Counted from the stretch's first letter, positions 51,243 through 60,293 are shown. The stretch is 64,000 nt of DNA from Mesorhizobium sp. NFR06 (GCF_900115245.1 NZ_FOVT01000016.1:62001-126000), one strand, 5' to 3'. Made by a program: numbers and translations. Notes: generated by a model not told the origin, from the sequence alone.

Positions 51243-51414
51243 AATCTCCCCCCTTGTGGAGGAGATGTCCGGCAGGACAGAGAGGGGGGCGCGAAGGAAC
51301 GCCGAACCTGAAATCCTTGTTATTCCTCGCTGGGCGTAGCACCCCAAAGCTGACAGATTGGCGGGACAGCGCCCCCTTGCCTTGCCAGGCATCTCGCCCA
51401 CAAGGGGGGAGATT
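51243..51414. repeat. RIME-like mosaic element, inward arrangement
   Basis: Two inverted halves at about 51243-51292 and 51369-51414, GCGC ends facing inward, between two minus-strand genes (Xre regulator start and UDG stop). The second half runs into the UDG stop codon at 51413-51415. Confidence 0.8.
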
Positions 51415-52333
51415 AGCTAATCGCCTTCAGCTTCGCCTTCACCTCGAGAAAATCGCGCCACGCCAGCTTCTTGTGCGCCGGCGTCCGCAATAGATAGGCC
51501 GGATGCAGCGTCGGCATCGCCGGAATGGCTATGCCCGAGGCGGTCGTATGCACACGCCAGTTGCCGCGCAGGCGCAAGATGCCCTCGCTCGAGTTGAGCA
51601 GGGTCTTCGCCGAAGGCCCGCCGAGATTGACCAGCACCTTGGGATTGACCAGCTCGATCTGCCTTTCGATGAAGGGCCGGCAGATTTCGGTCTCATGCGG
51701 CGTCGGCGTGCGGTTGCCCGGCGGCCGCCACGGGATGACATTGGCGATATAGGCCGAGTTGCGGTCGAGGCCGATCGCCGCCAGCATTCGGTCGAGCAGC
51801 CGGCCGGAGCGGCCGACAAAGGGCAGGCCTTCAAGGTCCTCGTCACGGCCCGGCGCCTCGCCGACCAGCATCAGGTCGGCATTGGGGTTGCCGTCGGCGA
51901 AGACCAGGTTCTTGGCGGTGAATTTGAGATTGCAGCCGTCGAAGGCGGCCATGTGCCGGCGCAGTTCGTCGAGCGTCGCAGCACTTGCCGCCAGTTGCCG
52001 CGCAAGCAGCGCCTGTGCCTCGTCGGGAACGGCCGCCGCCGGCACCCGCACGGGCGCGTCCGGAATATTGCGCGCGTCGAGGCCGGATAAGGGCGCTGGC
52101 GGGTTCTCAGCTTGTTCCGGTGCCTGCTCGGATGTCGTTCGGCTCTCGGGCCTGGATTCGCGAGGCAGTGCGGCGGGCGCCCGCTCGGCGGGCCGGCGTT
52201 CGGCCGACTTCGTCGCCACTTCGGCAAATCGGCTGATCGGCGTGTCCTCAAGCGCGTCGTCGACGCCGGCGCTGGCGTAGAAGGCGAGCAGTTCGGCGAT
52301 CTCTGCAGGTGTGCGGGGGGAGGCGGCAGTCAT
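51413..52333 (-). CDS. Uracil-DNA glycosylase, family-4-like
   Basis: 306 residues from ATG 52333. A 110-residue N-terminal region rich in Ala, Pro and Glu precedes the glycosylase domain. Active-site motif VGEAPGRDEDLEGLPFVGRSG and the C-terminal loop PTLHPAYLLRTP match family 4 (UdgA type), which excises uracil from DNA. Family 4 enzymes bind a 4Fe-4S cluster through four cysteines; only two are recognisable here (Cys134 in DGCNLKF and Cys218 in EICRPF), the first and fourth being absent. Function is still likely because the active-site motif is intact. Confidence 0.85.
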   Translation of the reverse strand: MTAASPRTPAEIAELLAFYASAGVDDALEDTPISRFAEVATKSAERRPAERAPAALPRESRPESRTTSEQAPEQAENPPAPLSGLDARNIPDAPVRVPAAAVPDEAQALLARQLAASAATLDELRRHMAAFDGCNLKFTAKNLVFADGNPNADLMLVGEAPGRDEDLEGLPFVGRSGRLLDRMLAAIGLDRNSAYIANVIPWRPPGNRTPTPHETEICRPFIERQIELVNPKVLVNLGGPSAKTLLNSSEGILRLRGNWRVHTTASGIAIPAMPTLHPAYLLRTPAHKKLAWRDFLEVKAKLKAIS

Positions 52334-52417
52334 GGCGCCACCATTGTCCGCGCGGTGCAGATTTGCAAGACTGGCGCTGTAACGGGCGGCAGGTAGAGTT
52401 GGCGCGTCACGCGCCAT

Positions 52418-52475
52418 GACCCTTTCTGGCCTGCCGGCCATCTCCCCCCTCGAGGGTCCCTCGAGGGGGGAGACC
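52418..52475. repeat. RIME-like half element
   Basis: A single half containing a perfect 15-bp stem, CTCCCCCCTCGAGGG (52442-52456) with CCCTCGAGGGGGGAG (52458-52472), preceded by CTGGCCTGCCGGCCAT. It lies between the UDG start and the next minus-strand gene's stop. Confidence 0.8.
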
Positions 52476-52513
52476 ACCGCTTCATGCCTTTCGCCAATCG
52501 CCTTCCGTTTGCT

Positions 52514-53152
52514 TCAGCCCGTCGGAATGCGCGGATCCTGCACGATGTAAAACGTCCAGCGCGGCGTGTAGTCGGTGATCAGGAAATCGAAGGTCGCCGC
52601 CTTCAGCGGATCGACCTTGCCGTTCCTGAACAGCAACTGGTCATATGGTTCGAACTTGCGCTCGAAATCGGCGAAGTTGCTCGACCAGATGTTGTCGGGC
52701 GTCTTGTTGCGCTGGTCGAAGGACAGGCCGTCGCCGAACACGCTTGGCTGGTCGAGGATCTCCTGCAGCTCGAACTGGAACTCCACCCAGGGCAGGGCGC
52801 TGTTGTTGAGCACATCGATGCGCATATACATCACGCCGTTGGCGACCGCGCCGGCCTTGCCGAAGGGCTCGATCGGTTTGGTCGCGCGGATGGTCAGCGT
52901 CACCGGCGTCGCCGTGTTCAGCTCCTCCTTGATGATCAACGGGTCGTCCTTGGTGCCGATGCCGGAAGCGCCGGTGATGCGGAAGCCGCCAAGTTCGTCG
53001 GAGAAGGAATAGGCCCCGGTCGCCCAGACCTTCACCGGATCGGCGTGCGCCGGCACGGCCAAAAAGAGGAGCGGAAGAACCGCGCGCCAGGCCGCGCCAG
53101 GCGTGAAGAGTAAGCGCTTCAAGGGAAAGCCGGACGGCTCTGGATTGCGCAT
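52514..53152 (-). CDS. Conserved-looking secreted protein of unknown function
   Basis: 212 residues with a signal peptide (about 12-38, ending AHA). The mature part is beta-rich (DPVKVWATGAYSFSDELGGF, VTLTIRATKPIEPFGKAG) and ends TPRWTFYIVQDPRIPTG. I do not recognise the family beyond similarity to uncharacterised rhizobial secreted proteins. The start at 53152 is followed by a basic stretch compatible with a signal peptide n-region, but the Met is not certain. Divergent from the ETF-QO gene, with 250 bp between. Confidence 0.7.
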   Translation of the reverse strand: MRNPEPSGFPLKRLLFTPGAAWRAVLPLLFLAVPAHADPVKVWATGAYSFSDELGGFRITGASGIGTKDDPLIIKEELNTATPVTLTIRATKPIEPFGKAGAVANGVMYMRIDVLNNSALPWVEFQFELQEILDQPSVFGDGLSFDQRNKTPDNIWSSNFADFERKFEPYDQLLFRNGKVDPLKAATFDFLITDYTPRWTFYIVQDPRIPTG

Positions 53153-53402
53153 GGCGTGAAGTATTGCCGATAACCAAGCCGTCGAACAATTAAAAACATG
53201 CGGACGCGGCCTGGCCCGCCAAACAACTGGCCCTGGCCTATGCTTGGCCGCGGCCTGCCGACGACCATTTCGTAGGGAAAACCGCGACTTTTTGTCGAAA
53301 TCGGCGTTGTTACGTCAGCGCCGGTTTCGCGTCGCGAATTGATGCGCTATGCAGCGCTTGAGCCAGCAAAATGCGAGAACATGGCGAGCCAGTGAGGGGC
53401 CG

Positions 53403-55082
53403 ATGAGCGAAATCGAACGCGAGAGCATGGAATTCGACGTGGTGATCGTCGGCGCCGGTCCCGCCGGCCTTGCCGCCGCGATCCGTCTCAAACAGCTCAA
53501 CCCGGACCTTTCCGTCGTCGTGCTCGAAAAAGGCGGCGAGGTCGGGGCCCACATCCTGTCCGGCGCCGTCGTCGACCCGATCGGCATCGACCGCCTGCTG
53601 CCCGGCTGGCGCGAGGAGGAAGGCCATCCGTTCAAGACGCCGGTGACGGACGATCATTTCCTGGTGCTTGGGCCGGCCGGCTCGTTCCGCCTGCCCAACT
53701 TCCTGATGCCGCCGCTGATGAACAATCACGGCAACTACATCGTCTCGCTCGGCAATGTCTGCCGCTGGCTGGCGACCAAGGCCGAGGCGCTCGGCGTCGA
53801 GATCTATCCGGGCTTTGCCGCGACAAGCCTCGTCTACAACGACGCCGGCGCCGTCACCGGCGTGATCACCGGTGACATGGGCGTGGAGAAGGACGGCACG
53901 CACGGTCCGGCCTACGCGCCCGGCATGGCGCTGATGGGCAAATATGTGCTGATCGGCGAGGGCGCGCGCGGCTCCTTGGCCAAGCAGCTGATCGCGAAGT
54001 ACAAGCTGGCCGACGGCCGCGAGCCGGCCAAGTTCGGCATCGGCCTCAAGGAGCTCTGGCAGGTCAAGCCGGAGCACCACAAGCCGGGGCTGGTGCAGCA
54101 TTCCTTCGGCTGGCCGCTTGATCTGAAGACCGGCGGCGGCTCCTTCCTTTATCACCTCGAAGACAACCAGGTGGCGGTCGGCTTCGTCCTGCATCTCAAC
54201 TACAAGAACCCGTATCTGTCGCCTTTCGAGGAATTCCAGCGTTTCAAGACACATCCGGCGATCGCGGCCACGTTCCAGGGCGCCAAGCGCATCGGCTACG
54301 GCGCGCGCGCCATCACCGAAGGCGGCTGGCAGTCGGTACCGAAACTGTCCTTCCCGGGCGGCGTGCTGATGGGCTGCTCGGCCGGCTTCGTCAACGTGCC
54401 GCGCATCAAGGGCTCGCACAACGCGGTGCTGTCCGGCATCTTGGCGGCCGAGCATGTGGCCGAGGCGGTTGCCGCCGGCCGCGCCAATGACGAACTCGCT
54501 TCCTACGAGCAAGCCTGGCGCGGCAGCGACATCGGCAAGGACCTGAAGAAGGTGCGCAACGTCAAGCCGCTGTGGTCGCGCTTCGGCACCGTCCTCGGCA
54601 TCGGCCTCGGCGGCCTCGACATGTGGATGAACACGCTTTTCGGCTTCTCGCCGTTCGGCACCATGAAGCACGGCAAGGCCGACTACGCGACGCTCGAGCC
54701 GGCATCCAGGCATCAGAAGATCGCCTATCCGAAGCCGGATGGCGTGCTGACCTTCGACCGGCTCTCCTCGGTGTTCCTGTCCAACACCAACCACGAGGAA
54801 AATGAGCCGGTGCATCTGATCGTCGGCGACATGGCGCTGCAGCAGCGTTCGGAGCACGATGTCTTCGCCGGTCCCTCGACACGTTATTGCCCGGCTGGCG
54901 TCTACGAATGGGTGGACAAGGACGGCAATGCCGCTGCCGATCCCTCGGCCAAGGATGTGCGCTTCGTCATCAACGCGCAGAACTGCGTCCACTGCAAGAC
55001 CTGCGACATCAAGGATCCGAACCAGAACATCAACTGGGTGCCGCCACAAGGCGGTGAAGGCCCGGTTTACCAGGGCATGTGA
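53403..55082 (+). CDS. Electron transfer flavoprotein-ubiquinone oxidoreductase
   Basis: 559 residues from ATG 53403, with GAGGGG upstream. N-terminal FAD fold VVIVGAGPAGLAAAIRLKQL, ubiquinone-binding membrane-associated region in the middle, and the C-terminal 4Fe-4S cluster ligated by Cys496 (RYCPAG), Cys528, Cys531 and Cys534 (NCVHCKTC). It passes electrons from ETF (fatty-acid, branched-chain amino-acid and dimethylglycine-type oxidations) to ubiquinone at the inner membrane. The etfAB genes are not in the window. Confidence 0.96.
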   Translation: MSEIERESMEFDVVIVGAGPAGLAAAIRLKQLNPDLSVVVLEKGGEVGAHILSGAVVDPIGIDRLLPGWREEEGHPFKTPVTDDHFLVLGPAGSFRLPNFLMPPLMNNHGNYIVSLGNVCRWLATKAEALGVEIYPGFAATSLVYNDAGAVTGVITGDMGVEKDGTHGPAYAPGMALMGKYVLIGEGARGSLAKQLIAKYKLADGREPAKFGIGLKELWQVKPEHHKPGLVQHSFGWPLDLKTGGGSFLYHLEDNQVAVGFVLHLNYKNPYLSPFEEFQRFKTHPAIAATFQGAKRIGYGARAITEGGWQSVPKLSFPGGVLMGCSAGFVNVPRIKGSHNAVLSGILAAEHVAEAVAAGRANDELASYEQAWRGSDIGKDLKKVRNVKPLWSRFGTVLGIGLGGLDMWMNTLFGFSPFGTMKHGKADYATLEPASRHQKIAYPKPDGVLTFDRLSSVFLSNTNHEENEPVHLIVGDMALQQRSEHDVFAGPSTRYCPAGVYEWVDKDGNAAADPSAKDVRFVINAQNCVHCKTCDIKDPNQNINWVPPQGGEGPVYQGM

Positions 55083-55227
55083 TAGCCCGGACAGGGCCGT
55101 CCCGACCGCCTTTCAAACCGAGCCGGCCGGGCCGTTCTGCCGGGCATGTGAACCACGCTCATCGGCCAAGGCCGTTGAAGCCGCGCGCCGATTATGGTCT
55201 GCTCGGCCTCCGGACAAGGAGGCGGAA

Positions 55228-55821
55228 ATGCGGCGGATCAGCCTGGCGATATTAGCTGCCGGCGTGCTTTGTTGCGGGGCGGCTTCCGCCGGCACCAAGC
55301 TGACCGTGCATGTGCGCACCTATGACGTCGCCGGCAAGACCGGCGCGGAACTGGTCGAGGCGATGGATGGCCTGGGGCCGAAGCACGGCCATGCCACGCG
55401 CGCCATCGCCGAGACCGGCTACACCGTGCATTGGGACCTCGATTTCGCGCGTGACAACGGCATCTGCCGGCTGCGCCGGGCCGACGGCATTATCGACCTG
55501 ACCTACACGTTTCCGCGCCGCCTGTCGCCGGCGAGCCCGGCCCTGAACAGGCGCTGGGAGCGTTTCCTGGCAGGCGTGCGCCGGCATGAGTACACCCATG
55601 GCGGCATTGCGAAGCAGATGATGCGGGCCACCGACACGGCGCTTGCCGGGCTCGAGCAAGCTGACAATTGGTTCTGCACCGGCCTGCGCTGGGAAGCCAG
55701 GCGCCGTATCAACGCGATCTATGCCGACTACGAGGCGAGGCAGAACGCCTTCGACGCGCGCGAGCACCGCGCCGGCGGCCATGTCGAGCAGTTGGTCGGT
55801 GCCTTGATGGGGAAGAACTGA
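55228..55821 (+). CDS. Secreted DUF922 putative zinc metalloprotease
   Basis: 197 residues from ATG 55228, with AAGGAGG nearby. Signal peptide (residues 1-21, ending ASA). DUF922 core: GYTVHWDLDFARDNGICRL and the zinc motif HEYTH (His120) in RRHEYTHGGIAKQM. HExxH makes a metallopeptidase likely, although DUF922 proteins are not characterised. It follows ETF-QO after 145 bp. Confidence 0.88.
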   Translation: MRRISLAILAAGVLCCGAASAGTKLTVHVRTYDVAGKTGAELVEAMDGLGPKHGHATRAIAETGYTVHWDLDFARDNGICRLRRADGIIDLTYTFPRRLSPASPALNRRWERFLAGVRRHEYTHGGIAKQMMRATDTALAGLEQADNWFCTGLRWEARRRINAIYADYEARQNAFDAREHRAGGHVEQLVGALMGKN

Positions 55822-55853
55822 AACTTCCGCTCGTTCGCTTTGCGAAGCGGGCG

Positions 55854-56891
55854 TCAGCCTCGCGGCTGCTTCGGCGCATCGTTCGCCGCCAGCGCCGACC
55901 TATGCTCGTCCCTGGGCGCGTTGCTGTCGGCCCGCAGCGTGAATTCGACCAGCACCGGTAGATGGTCGGAGCCGGTATCCTCGAGCCGGGCCGACGACAG
56001 GATCGTCACCCCGCCCTTGCTGAACACCTGGTCGATCGGCAGGCCCGCATAGCGGCGCAGGAAGTCGGGCAGCATCCGGTGGATCCAGGTCGGGCCGGCC
56101 GACGGCATCGGCGTCATGCCGCTGAGCCGCGCCACCCGCCGCACCGCGGCGCTCCACGGCACGGCGTTGCAATCGCCGGCCATGATGGCGGTTTCGCCAA
56201 GCGCGGCCAGCGGCTCCGCCAGTTCGCCGATCTGCCAGGATTGCTCCATCGGCCACGGCCAGCTCAGATGGATCGCGGCCACATTGACCGGAACGCCGCC
56301 GAAATCGATCGTGGCGGTCGCCATCGCGCCGCGCGGCTCGCAACGCGGCGCGGTGCCGGCGGCAAATGGCCGGCGCGACAGCAGCGCGACGCCGAATATG
56401 CCGTTGGGATAGTCGCAAAGGATGCGATAGGGGTAGGAGCTGGCGATATAACCAAGTTCGGTCCCCCACATCCCGGATACTTCGTCGAGCGTGATGACAT
56501 CCGGATTGGTCCGTCCGATCAGCGACAGCACCTTCTTCGGCGTCGGGTTGTTGAAGCGCAGGTTCATCTGCAGCAGGCTGTAGACGATCCGGTCGGCCGG
56601 CCTTGCGACCGCTTGTTGCGGCGACAGTCTGGGCAACGCGCTCGTGGTGGTGGCAAGGCAGCCAACGGCGAAGATGAGTATCGCGACCGCTTGCAGCCGG
56701 TAGGAGCTGGCAAGCAACAACAGCGCGAGCAGCGCGGTCAGCATGCTCAGATGCATACGGAAATGCGAAAAGGAATCGAAAGCCGGATGCAGCGTGCCGA
56801 AGAACCCGGCCAGCAGCGCAGCCGAGAATGCCATCATCGCCAGGAATGTCAGCTGAGCCATCATGCTCAAGCGCGCACCGCCCGTTGTCAT
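55854..56891 (-). CDS. Endonuclease/exonuclease/phosphatase-family membrane protein
   Basis: 345 residues from ATG 56891, which has GGAG four bases upstream; ATG 56864 is an alternative. Three N-terminal membrane helices (about residues 12-100), then an EEP catalytic domain with LLQMNLRFNN, TLDEVSG, MAGDCNAVPWS and the C-terminal GSDHLPVLVEF. The layout matches the membrane-bound EEP proteins of rhizobia, whose substrate (nucleic acid, phospholipid or other phosphodiester) is unknown. Confidence 0.88.
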   Translation of the reverse strand: MTTGGARLSMMAQLTFLAMMAFSAALLAGFFGTLHPAFDSFSHFRMHLSMLTALLALLLLASSYRLQAVAILIFAVGCLATTTSALPRLSPQQAVARPADRIVYSLLQMNLRFNNPTPKKVLSLIGRTNPDVITLDEVSGMWGTELGYIASSYPYRILCDYPNGIFGVALLSRRPFAAGTAPRCEPRGAMATATIDFGGVPVNVAAIHLSWPWPMEQSWQIGELAEPLAALGETAIMAGDCNAVPWSAAVRRVARLSGMTPMPSAGPTWIHRMLPDFLRRYAGLPIDQVFSKGGVTILSSARLEDTGSDHLPVLVEFTLRADSNAPRDEHRSALAANDAPKQPRG

Positions 56892-56910
56892 TTGCTCCGA
56901 CCGCCCAGGA

Positions 56911-57001
56911 CACCGTTTCACGGAAACGGCGAAATGCCCTGTCTCCTTGTTCTGGCACAATTTCGGACGGAAAACCGCATCGCTCTTCCTGAAATTGCTC
57001 G
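56911..57001. repeat. Palindromic repeat, family C copy (long form)
   Basis: Same two-part layout as 4346-4435: CCGTTTC (56913-56919) with GAAACGG (56923-56929), then a GCACAATTTCGGACGG...GAAATTGCTC unit (56955-57000). It lies just upstream of the EEP gene start and downstream of the AMP nucleosidase gene stop. Confidence 0.75.
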
Positions 57002-57090
57002 TGGACTATCCGTTCGGATCGCTTATCGGCCAAATTGCGGCCCAAGCAAGACGACGGATTGCCTCGCCGCGTCGCTATAGGTCTTGCAGT

Positions 57091-58593
57091 CTACTGGAAC
57101 GCCGTTTCGGAGAAACTTCTGAGCTTGCGCGAATGCAGCCGCTCCATCGGCATTTCAGCCAGCTTCTCCATCGCCCTGATGCCGATGGTGAGATGCTGCG
57201 CCACCTGCCGCTTGTAGAACTCGGTCGCCATGCCGGGCAGCTTCAGTTCGCCATGCAGCGGCTTGTCGGAGACGCACAGCAGCGTCCCGTAAGGCACGCG
57301 GAAGCGGAAGCCGTTGGCGGCGATAGTGGCCGATTCCATGTCGAGCGCGATGGCCCGCGACTGCGACAGGCGCTGCACCGGTCCGCGCTGGTCGCGCAGT
57401 TCCCAGTTGCGGTTGTCGATGGTGGCGACGGTGCCGGTGCGCATGATGCGCTTCAGGTCATAGCCGGACAGGCCGGTTACTTCTGCGACCGCCTCTTGCA
57501 GCGCCACCTGGATCTCGGCCAGCGGCGGGATCGGCACCCACACCGGCAGGTCGTCGTCCAGCACATGGTCTTCGCGCACATAGGCGTGCGCCAGCACATA
57601 GTCGCCCAGCGCCTGCGTGTTGCGCAGGCCCGCGCAATGGCCGAGCATCACCCAGGCGTGCGGCCTCAGCACCGCGATATGGTCGGTGATCGTCTTGGCG
57701 TTGGACGGGCCGACGCCGATATTGACCATGGTGATGCCGCCATGGCCGGGCTTCTTCAAATGATAGGCCGGCATTTGCGGCAGGCGCGGCGGTGGCGTGC
57801 CCTCGCTTGCCGTGCTGGCTCCGGCTTTGGTGACGACGTTGCCGGGCTCGACAAATTCGCTATAGCCGCCACCGCCCTTTTCCATCAGGTCGCGGGCGCG
57901 GGTGACGAATTCGTCGATGTAGAACTGGTAGTTGGTGAACAGCACGAAGTTCTGGAAATGCTGCGGGCTGGTCGCCGTGTAATGCGTCATGCGGTGCAGC
58001 GAATAGTCGATGCGCTGCGCGGTGAACGGTGCCAGCGGCCGCGGCTCGCCGAATGCCACCTCGAAGGTGCCGTTGGCGATCTGGTCGTCGGTGCCGTCGA
58101 GATCCGGCACGTCGAACAGATCGCGGATCGGCCGCTTGATGCGCTCGGCAGCCGCGCCGTCGACATAGGTGCCTTCCAGGAAGGCGAAATGCAGCGGGAT
58201 CGGCGTCGTCGATTCCGACACCGTCACCGTCACGCCGTGATTGCGCATGATGAGGCGAAGCTGTTCGATGAGGTAGTTCTCGAACAGTTGCGGCTGCGTG
58301 ATGGTGGTGGCGAAATGCCCGGGCGTCGGCATATGGCCGTAGGCCTGGCGCGAGTCGATCTGGCTGAACGAGGTCGTGGTGACGCCGATCTGCGGATAGA
58401 AGGCCCGGTAGCGCTTGCTCTCGTCGACGCCCGCGGCAAGTGCCGTGAAGGAATCGCGCAGGAATTTGGTGTTGCGGTCGTACAGCGTCTGCAGCGCCGC
58501 GACGGCCTTTCTGGCGTCGTGGAAGCTCTGCTTGCCGAAGGGCTCCGGCATGACGACCGATTCGATGGCTTGGGGGTAGATTCGCTTTTCCAT
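57091..58593 (-). CDS. amn: AMP nucleosidase
   Basis: 500 residues, normal for the proteobacterial enzyme. N-terminal regulatory domain (DSRQAYGHMPTPGHFATTIT, HFAFLEGTYVDG) and C-terminal phosphorylase-like domain (TMVNIGVGPSNAKTITDHIA, LGHCAGLR, IALDMESATIAANG). It hydrolyses AMP to adenine and ribose 5-phosphate in purine salvage, in the cytoplasm. It appears monocistronic. Confidence 0.96.
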   Translation of the reverse strand: MEKRIYPQAIESVVMPEPFGKQSFHDARKAVAALQTLYDRNTKFLRDSFTALAAGVDESKRYRAFYPQIGVTTTSFSQIDSRQAYGHMPTPGHFATTITQPQLFENYLIEQLRLIMRNHGVTVTVSESTTPIPLHFAFLEGTYVDGAAAERIKRPIRDLFDVPDLDGTDDQIANGTFEVAFGEPRPLAPFTAQRIDYSLHRMTHYTATSPQHFQNFVLFTNYQFYIDEFVTRARDLMEKGGGGYSEFVEPGNVVTKAGASTASEGTPPPRLPQMPAYHLKKPGHGGITMVNIGVGPSNAKTITDHIAVLRPHAWVMLGHCAGLRNTQALGDYVLAHAYVREDHVLDDDLPVWVPIPPLAEIQVALQEAVAEVTGLSGYDLKRIMRTGTVATIDNRNWELRDQRGPVQRLSQSRAIALDMESATIAANGFRFRVPYGTLLCVSDKPLHGELKLPGMATEFYKRQVAQHLTIGIRAMEKLAEMPMERLHSRKLRSFSETAFQ

Positions 58594-58677
58594 GCCTCAA
58601 TATAGAGATTTGGAAGAGCGCTTGGGAGGGGGCGGCAGGCGTCGAGCGGCCCGAAGCGTTGTTTTTCTTCGGCCGTG

Positions 58678-58872
58678 TTACCCGCGCTGCAGGCTGATAA
58701 GCAGGACGAAGCCGACGCTGGTGTTCTTGTGCGGCGGCGCCTCGATCCTGTGGCCGGTGTCGGCGCGCATCATCGGCACCGCCAGCACCGGGACGGCGAG
58801 CAGCATCAGGATGAGCGCCGCCCGCGGCAGCAGCCTCAGGATCTTCGTTGCACTGTTGGCGATGCGGTCCAT
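58678..58872 (-). CDS. Small membrane or exported protein, unknown
   Basis: 64 residues. A basic N terminus (MDRIANSATKILRLLPRAA) leads to one hydrophobic segment (about 20-36, LILMLLAVPVLAVP), then a short polar part and a hydrophobic end VGFVLLISL. No family recognised. It is 50 bp downstream of a 44-residue membrane protein on the same strand and may be co-transcribed with it. Confidence 0.55.
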   Translation of the reverse strand: MDRIANSATKILRLLPRAALILMLLAVPVLAVPMMRADTGHRIEAPPHKNTSVGFVLLISLQRG

Positions 58873-58922
58873 GTTGGTGTGTCCCCGTTCTTCAGGTTGG
58901 TCGCTTCAGCGCTTGAATTGGT

Positions 58923-59057
58923 TCATGGAGCCGAGAACGCAGCCACCGGCCGTTGCCACGAGCGGTCCGGGTGTCCGGCCTCAGCCACCAGGATGGCGAA
59001 GAGCATGCCGAACAGGCTCATCAGCAGGCAGACGATTGTGAAGCGACGAGCAAGCAT
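58923..59057 (-). CDS. Tiny membrane protein (44 residues)
   Basis: 44 residues from ATG 59057 to TGA 58923, with an excellent ribosome site (GAAGGAG seven to eight bases before the ATG). A basic start (MLARRFT) is followed by one membrane helix of about 20 residues (IVCLLMSLFGMLFAILVAEA) and a short polar tail. No family recognised. Its strong ribosome site and clean hydrophobic helix are the support; it is immediately upstream of the 64-residue protein. Confidence 0.6.
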   Translation of the reverse strand: MLARRFTIVCLLMSLFGMLFAILVAEAGHPDRSWQRPVAAFSAP

Positions 59058-59180
59058 TTCTCTCTCCTTCAATGCGAGAGAAAATGCCTGACGGCCTCTG
59101 AACCGGTTCTGAGACCGGTATTCATCTGCGGTTCAAAATGATTGACGGGTTTTGAGCCGGTGGCGCGGCGTCGGCCCGGC

Positions 59181-59229
59181 GGAGCGCTGACGCTCCAAAA
59201 GAAAACGGGGCCGTCCGGGCCCCGTTTCG
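59181..59229 (-). terminator. Rho-independent terminator of the DUF2147 gene
   Basis: On the minus strand, stem AAACGGGGCC with GGCCCCGTTT (59203-59212 and 59218-59227) is followed by TTTTCTTTT and then by a second hairpin GGAGCG/CGCTCC (59181-59196). It lies 20 nt after the DUF2147 stop. Confidence 0.88.
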
Positions 59230-59248
59230 TGCGGTCTGGAGTTGTCTA

Positions 59249-59590
59249 TCAGAGCTTGTGCCAGGTCTGGCTCTTACAGATGAGGCCGCCGAGCACGCAT
59301 CCGCTCATCTTGAGCGAGGCGCCGGAGAGCGTCGCCTTGCCGGAGTAGGTCTTGTCGTTCGCCGGATCGGTGATGCTGCCCGTGTATTTGTTGTCGCCGG
59401 CTGGTTTCAGCGAGCCGATGGTCTTGCCGGCATATTTGCCGCTCTTGAGCGTGATGGAGAAAGAGCCGCTGCCGCCGATCGCCGCGGTGTCGCCGGCCTG
59501 CGTCTTCCAATTCCCTTCGATCGGGTCGGCCCACGCGGCGCCTGCCATGATCAATGTGGCCGCCAGGGCCAGGCTCATCTTTCGAAACAT
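59249..59590 (-). CDS. DUF2147 family exported protein
   Basis: 113 residues from ATG 59590 behind GGGAGGAGG. Signal peptide (residues 1-21, ending AWA). DUF2147 core: DPIEGNWKTQAGD, GSFSITLKSGKYAGKTIGSL and the C-terminal LKMSGCVLGGLICKSQTWHKL with two cysteines that probably pair. A periplasmic beta-barrel-like family of unknown function. Monocistronic with its own terminator. Confidence 0.9.
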   Translation of the reverse strand: MFRKMSLALAATLIMAGAAWADPIEGNWKTQAGDTAAIGGSGSFSITLKSGKYAGKTIGSLKPAGDNKYTGSITDPANDKTYSGKATLSGASLKMSGCVLGGLICKSQTWHKL

Positions 59591-60026
59591 CTTGTCCTCC
59601 TCCCAATAGGGTCGCAGCGGGCCCCGTCCGCCTTCCAGCCCCTTACGCAAAGGTAAAGCTAATCCAGCTGCCACCAAAACAAAAGCAGTGCCGCGGCGGA
59701 AGCTTGCAAGGATTTTTGCCGCGCGGATCGTCGAAACTGAACGGGTTGCGAAAGACGCTTCGGTTTCCGTGGTTAGCAAAGCCTTGATTCCGCTCGCGGC
59801 AATTTTCATCGAATTCAACGCAAAACGGCGCAAAAGCTGGATTCCCATGCTTAACGAATTTTCGCGTTTACCTCTTGTTTTAGCTTTGTTTTCTTCAAAT
59901 TAAGCAAGCCATTTAACGACAGATTCAAGGCCAGGCGTCATCCTCGAAAGCATCGAAAGAGCGGCCCGCCCAAGGGACACCAAGGGAAAAAGGAAGCAGC
60001 TCTCGGGAGCCAGACAGGGGATTGAA
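59591..60026. other. Intergenic region between divergent DUF2147 and Sel1-like genes
   Basis: 436 bp with no recognised gene or repeat. The centre (about 59750-59930) is A/T-rich for this genome, with runs such as TTGTTTTAGCTTTGTTTTCTTC, as in promoter regions. A plus-strand 18-codon frame starting at 59848 is not supported. Confidence 0.5.
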
Positions 60027-60293
60027 ATGGCACGTTTTGAAATGCTTGAAGACGGCTTCGGCGCCATGGGGGCAACTGCCCAGGCCGACATTCTTTTCGA
60101 ACTGGGCATGATGTATGCGACCGGCCGCGATTGCGAGACCGACGTCGTTGCCGCCCACAAATGGTTCAATATCGCCGCGATCAAGGGATCGCTGCGCGCC
60201 GCCGAGCTGCGCTCGGAATTGTCGGCCGCCATGTCGAAGGTCGAGATCGCCAAGGCGCTGCGCGAAGCCCGCGAATGGATGACCATGCACTGA
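60027..60293 (+). CDS. Sel1-like repeat small protein
   Basis: 88 residues containing one Sel1/TPR-like repeat: ADILFELGMMYATGRDCETDVVAAHKWFNIAA (split here for reading: ADILFELGMMYATGRDC, then ETDVVAAHKWFNIAAIKGS) and a helical tail. No signal peptide is visible. Short Sel1-type proteins with this sequence are found in rhizobia; function unknown. The start at 60027 is preceded by GGGGATTGAA, a plausible weak ribosome site. Confidence 0.75.
   Translation: MARFEMLEDGFGAMGATAQADILFELGMMYATGRDCETDVVAAHKWFNIAAIKGSLRAAELRSELSAAMSKVEIAKALREAREWMTMH

Noticed and set aside
53310..55049. 579-codon minus-strand frame opposite ETF-QO
   Set aside because: Antisense to a gene with FAD and 4Fe-4S motifs; no domain in the translation.
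56863..58605. 580-codon plus-strand frame opposite AMP nucleosidase
   Set aside because: Antisense shadow of a complete amn gene; the sequence is Arg/His-rich without domain signal.
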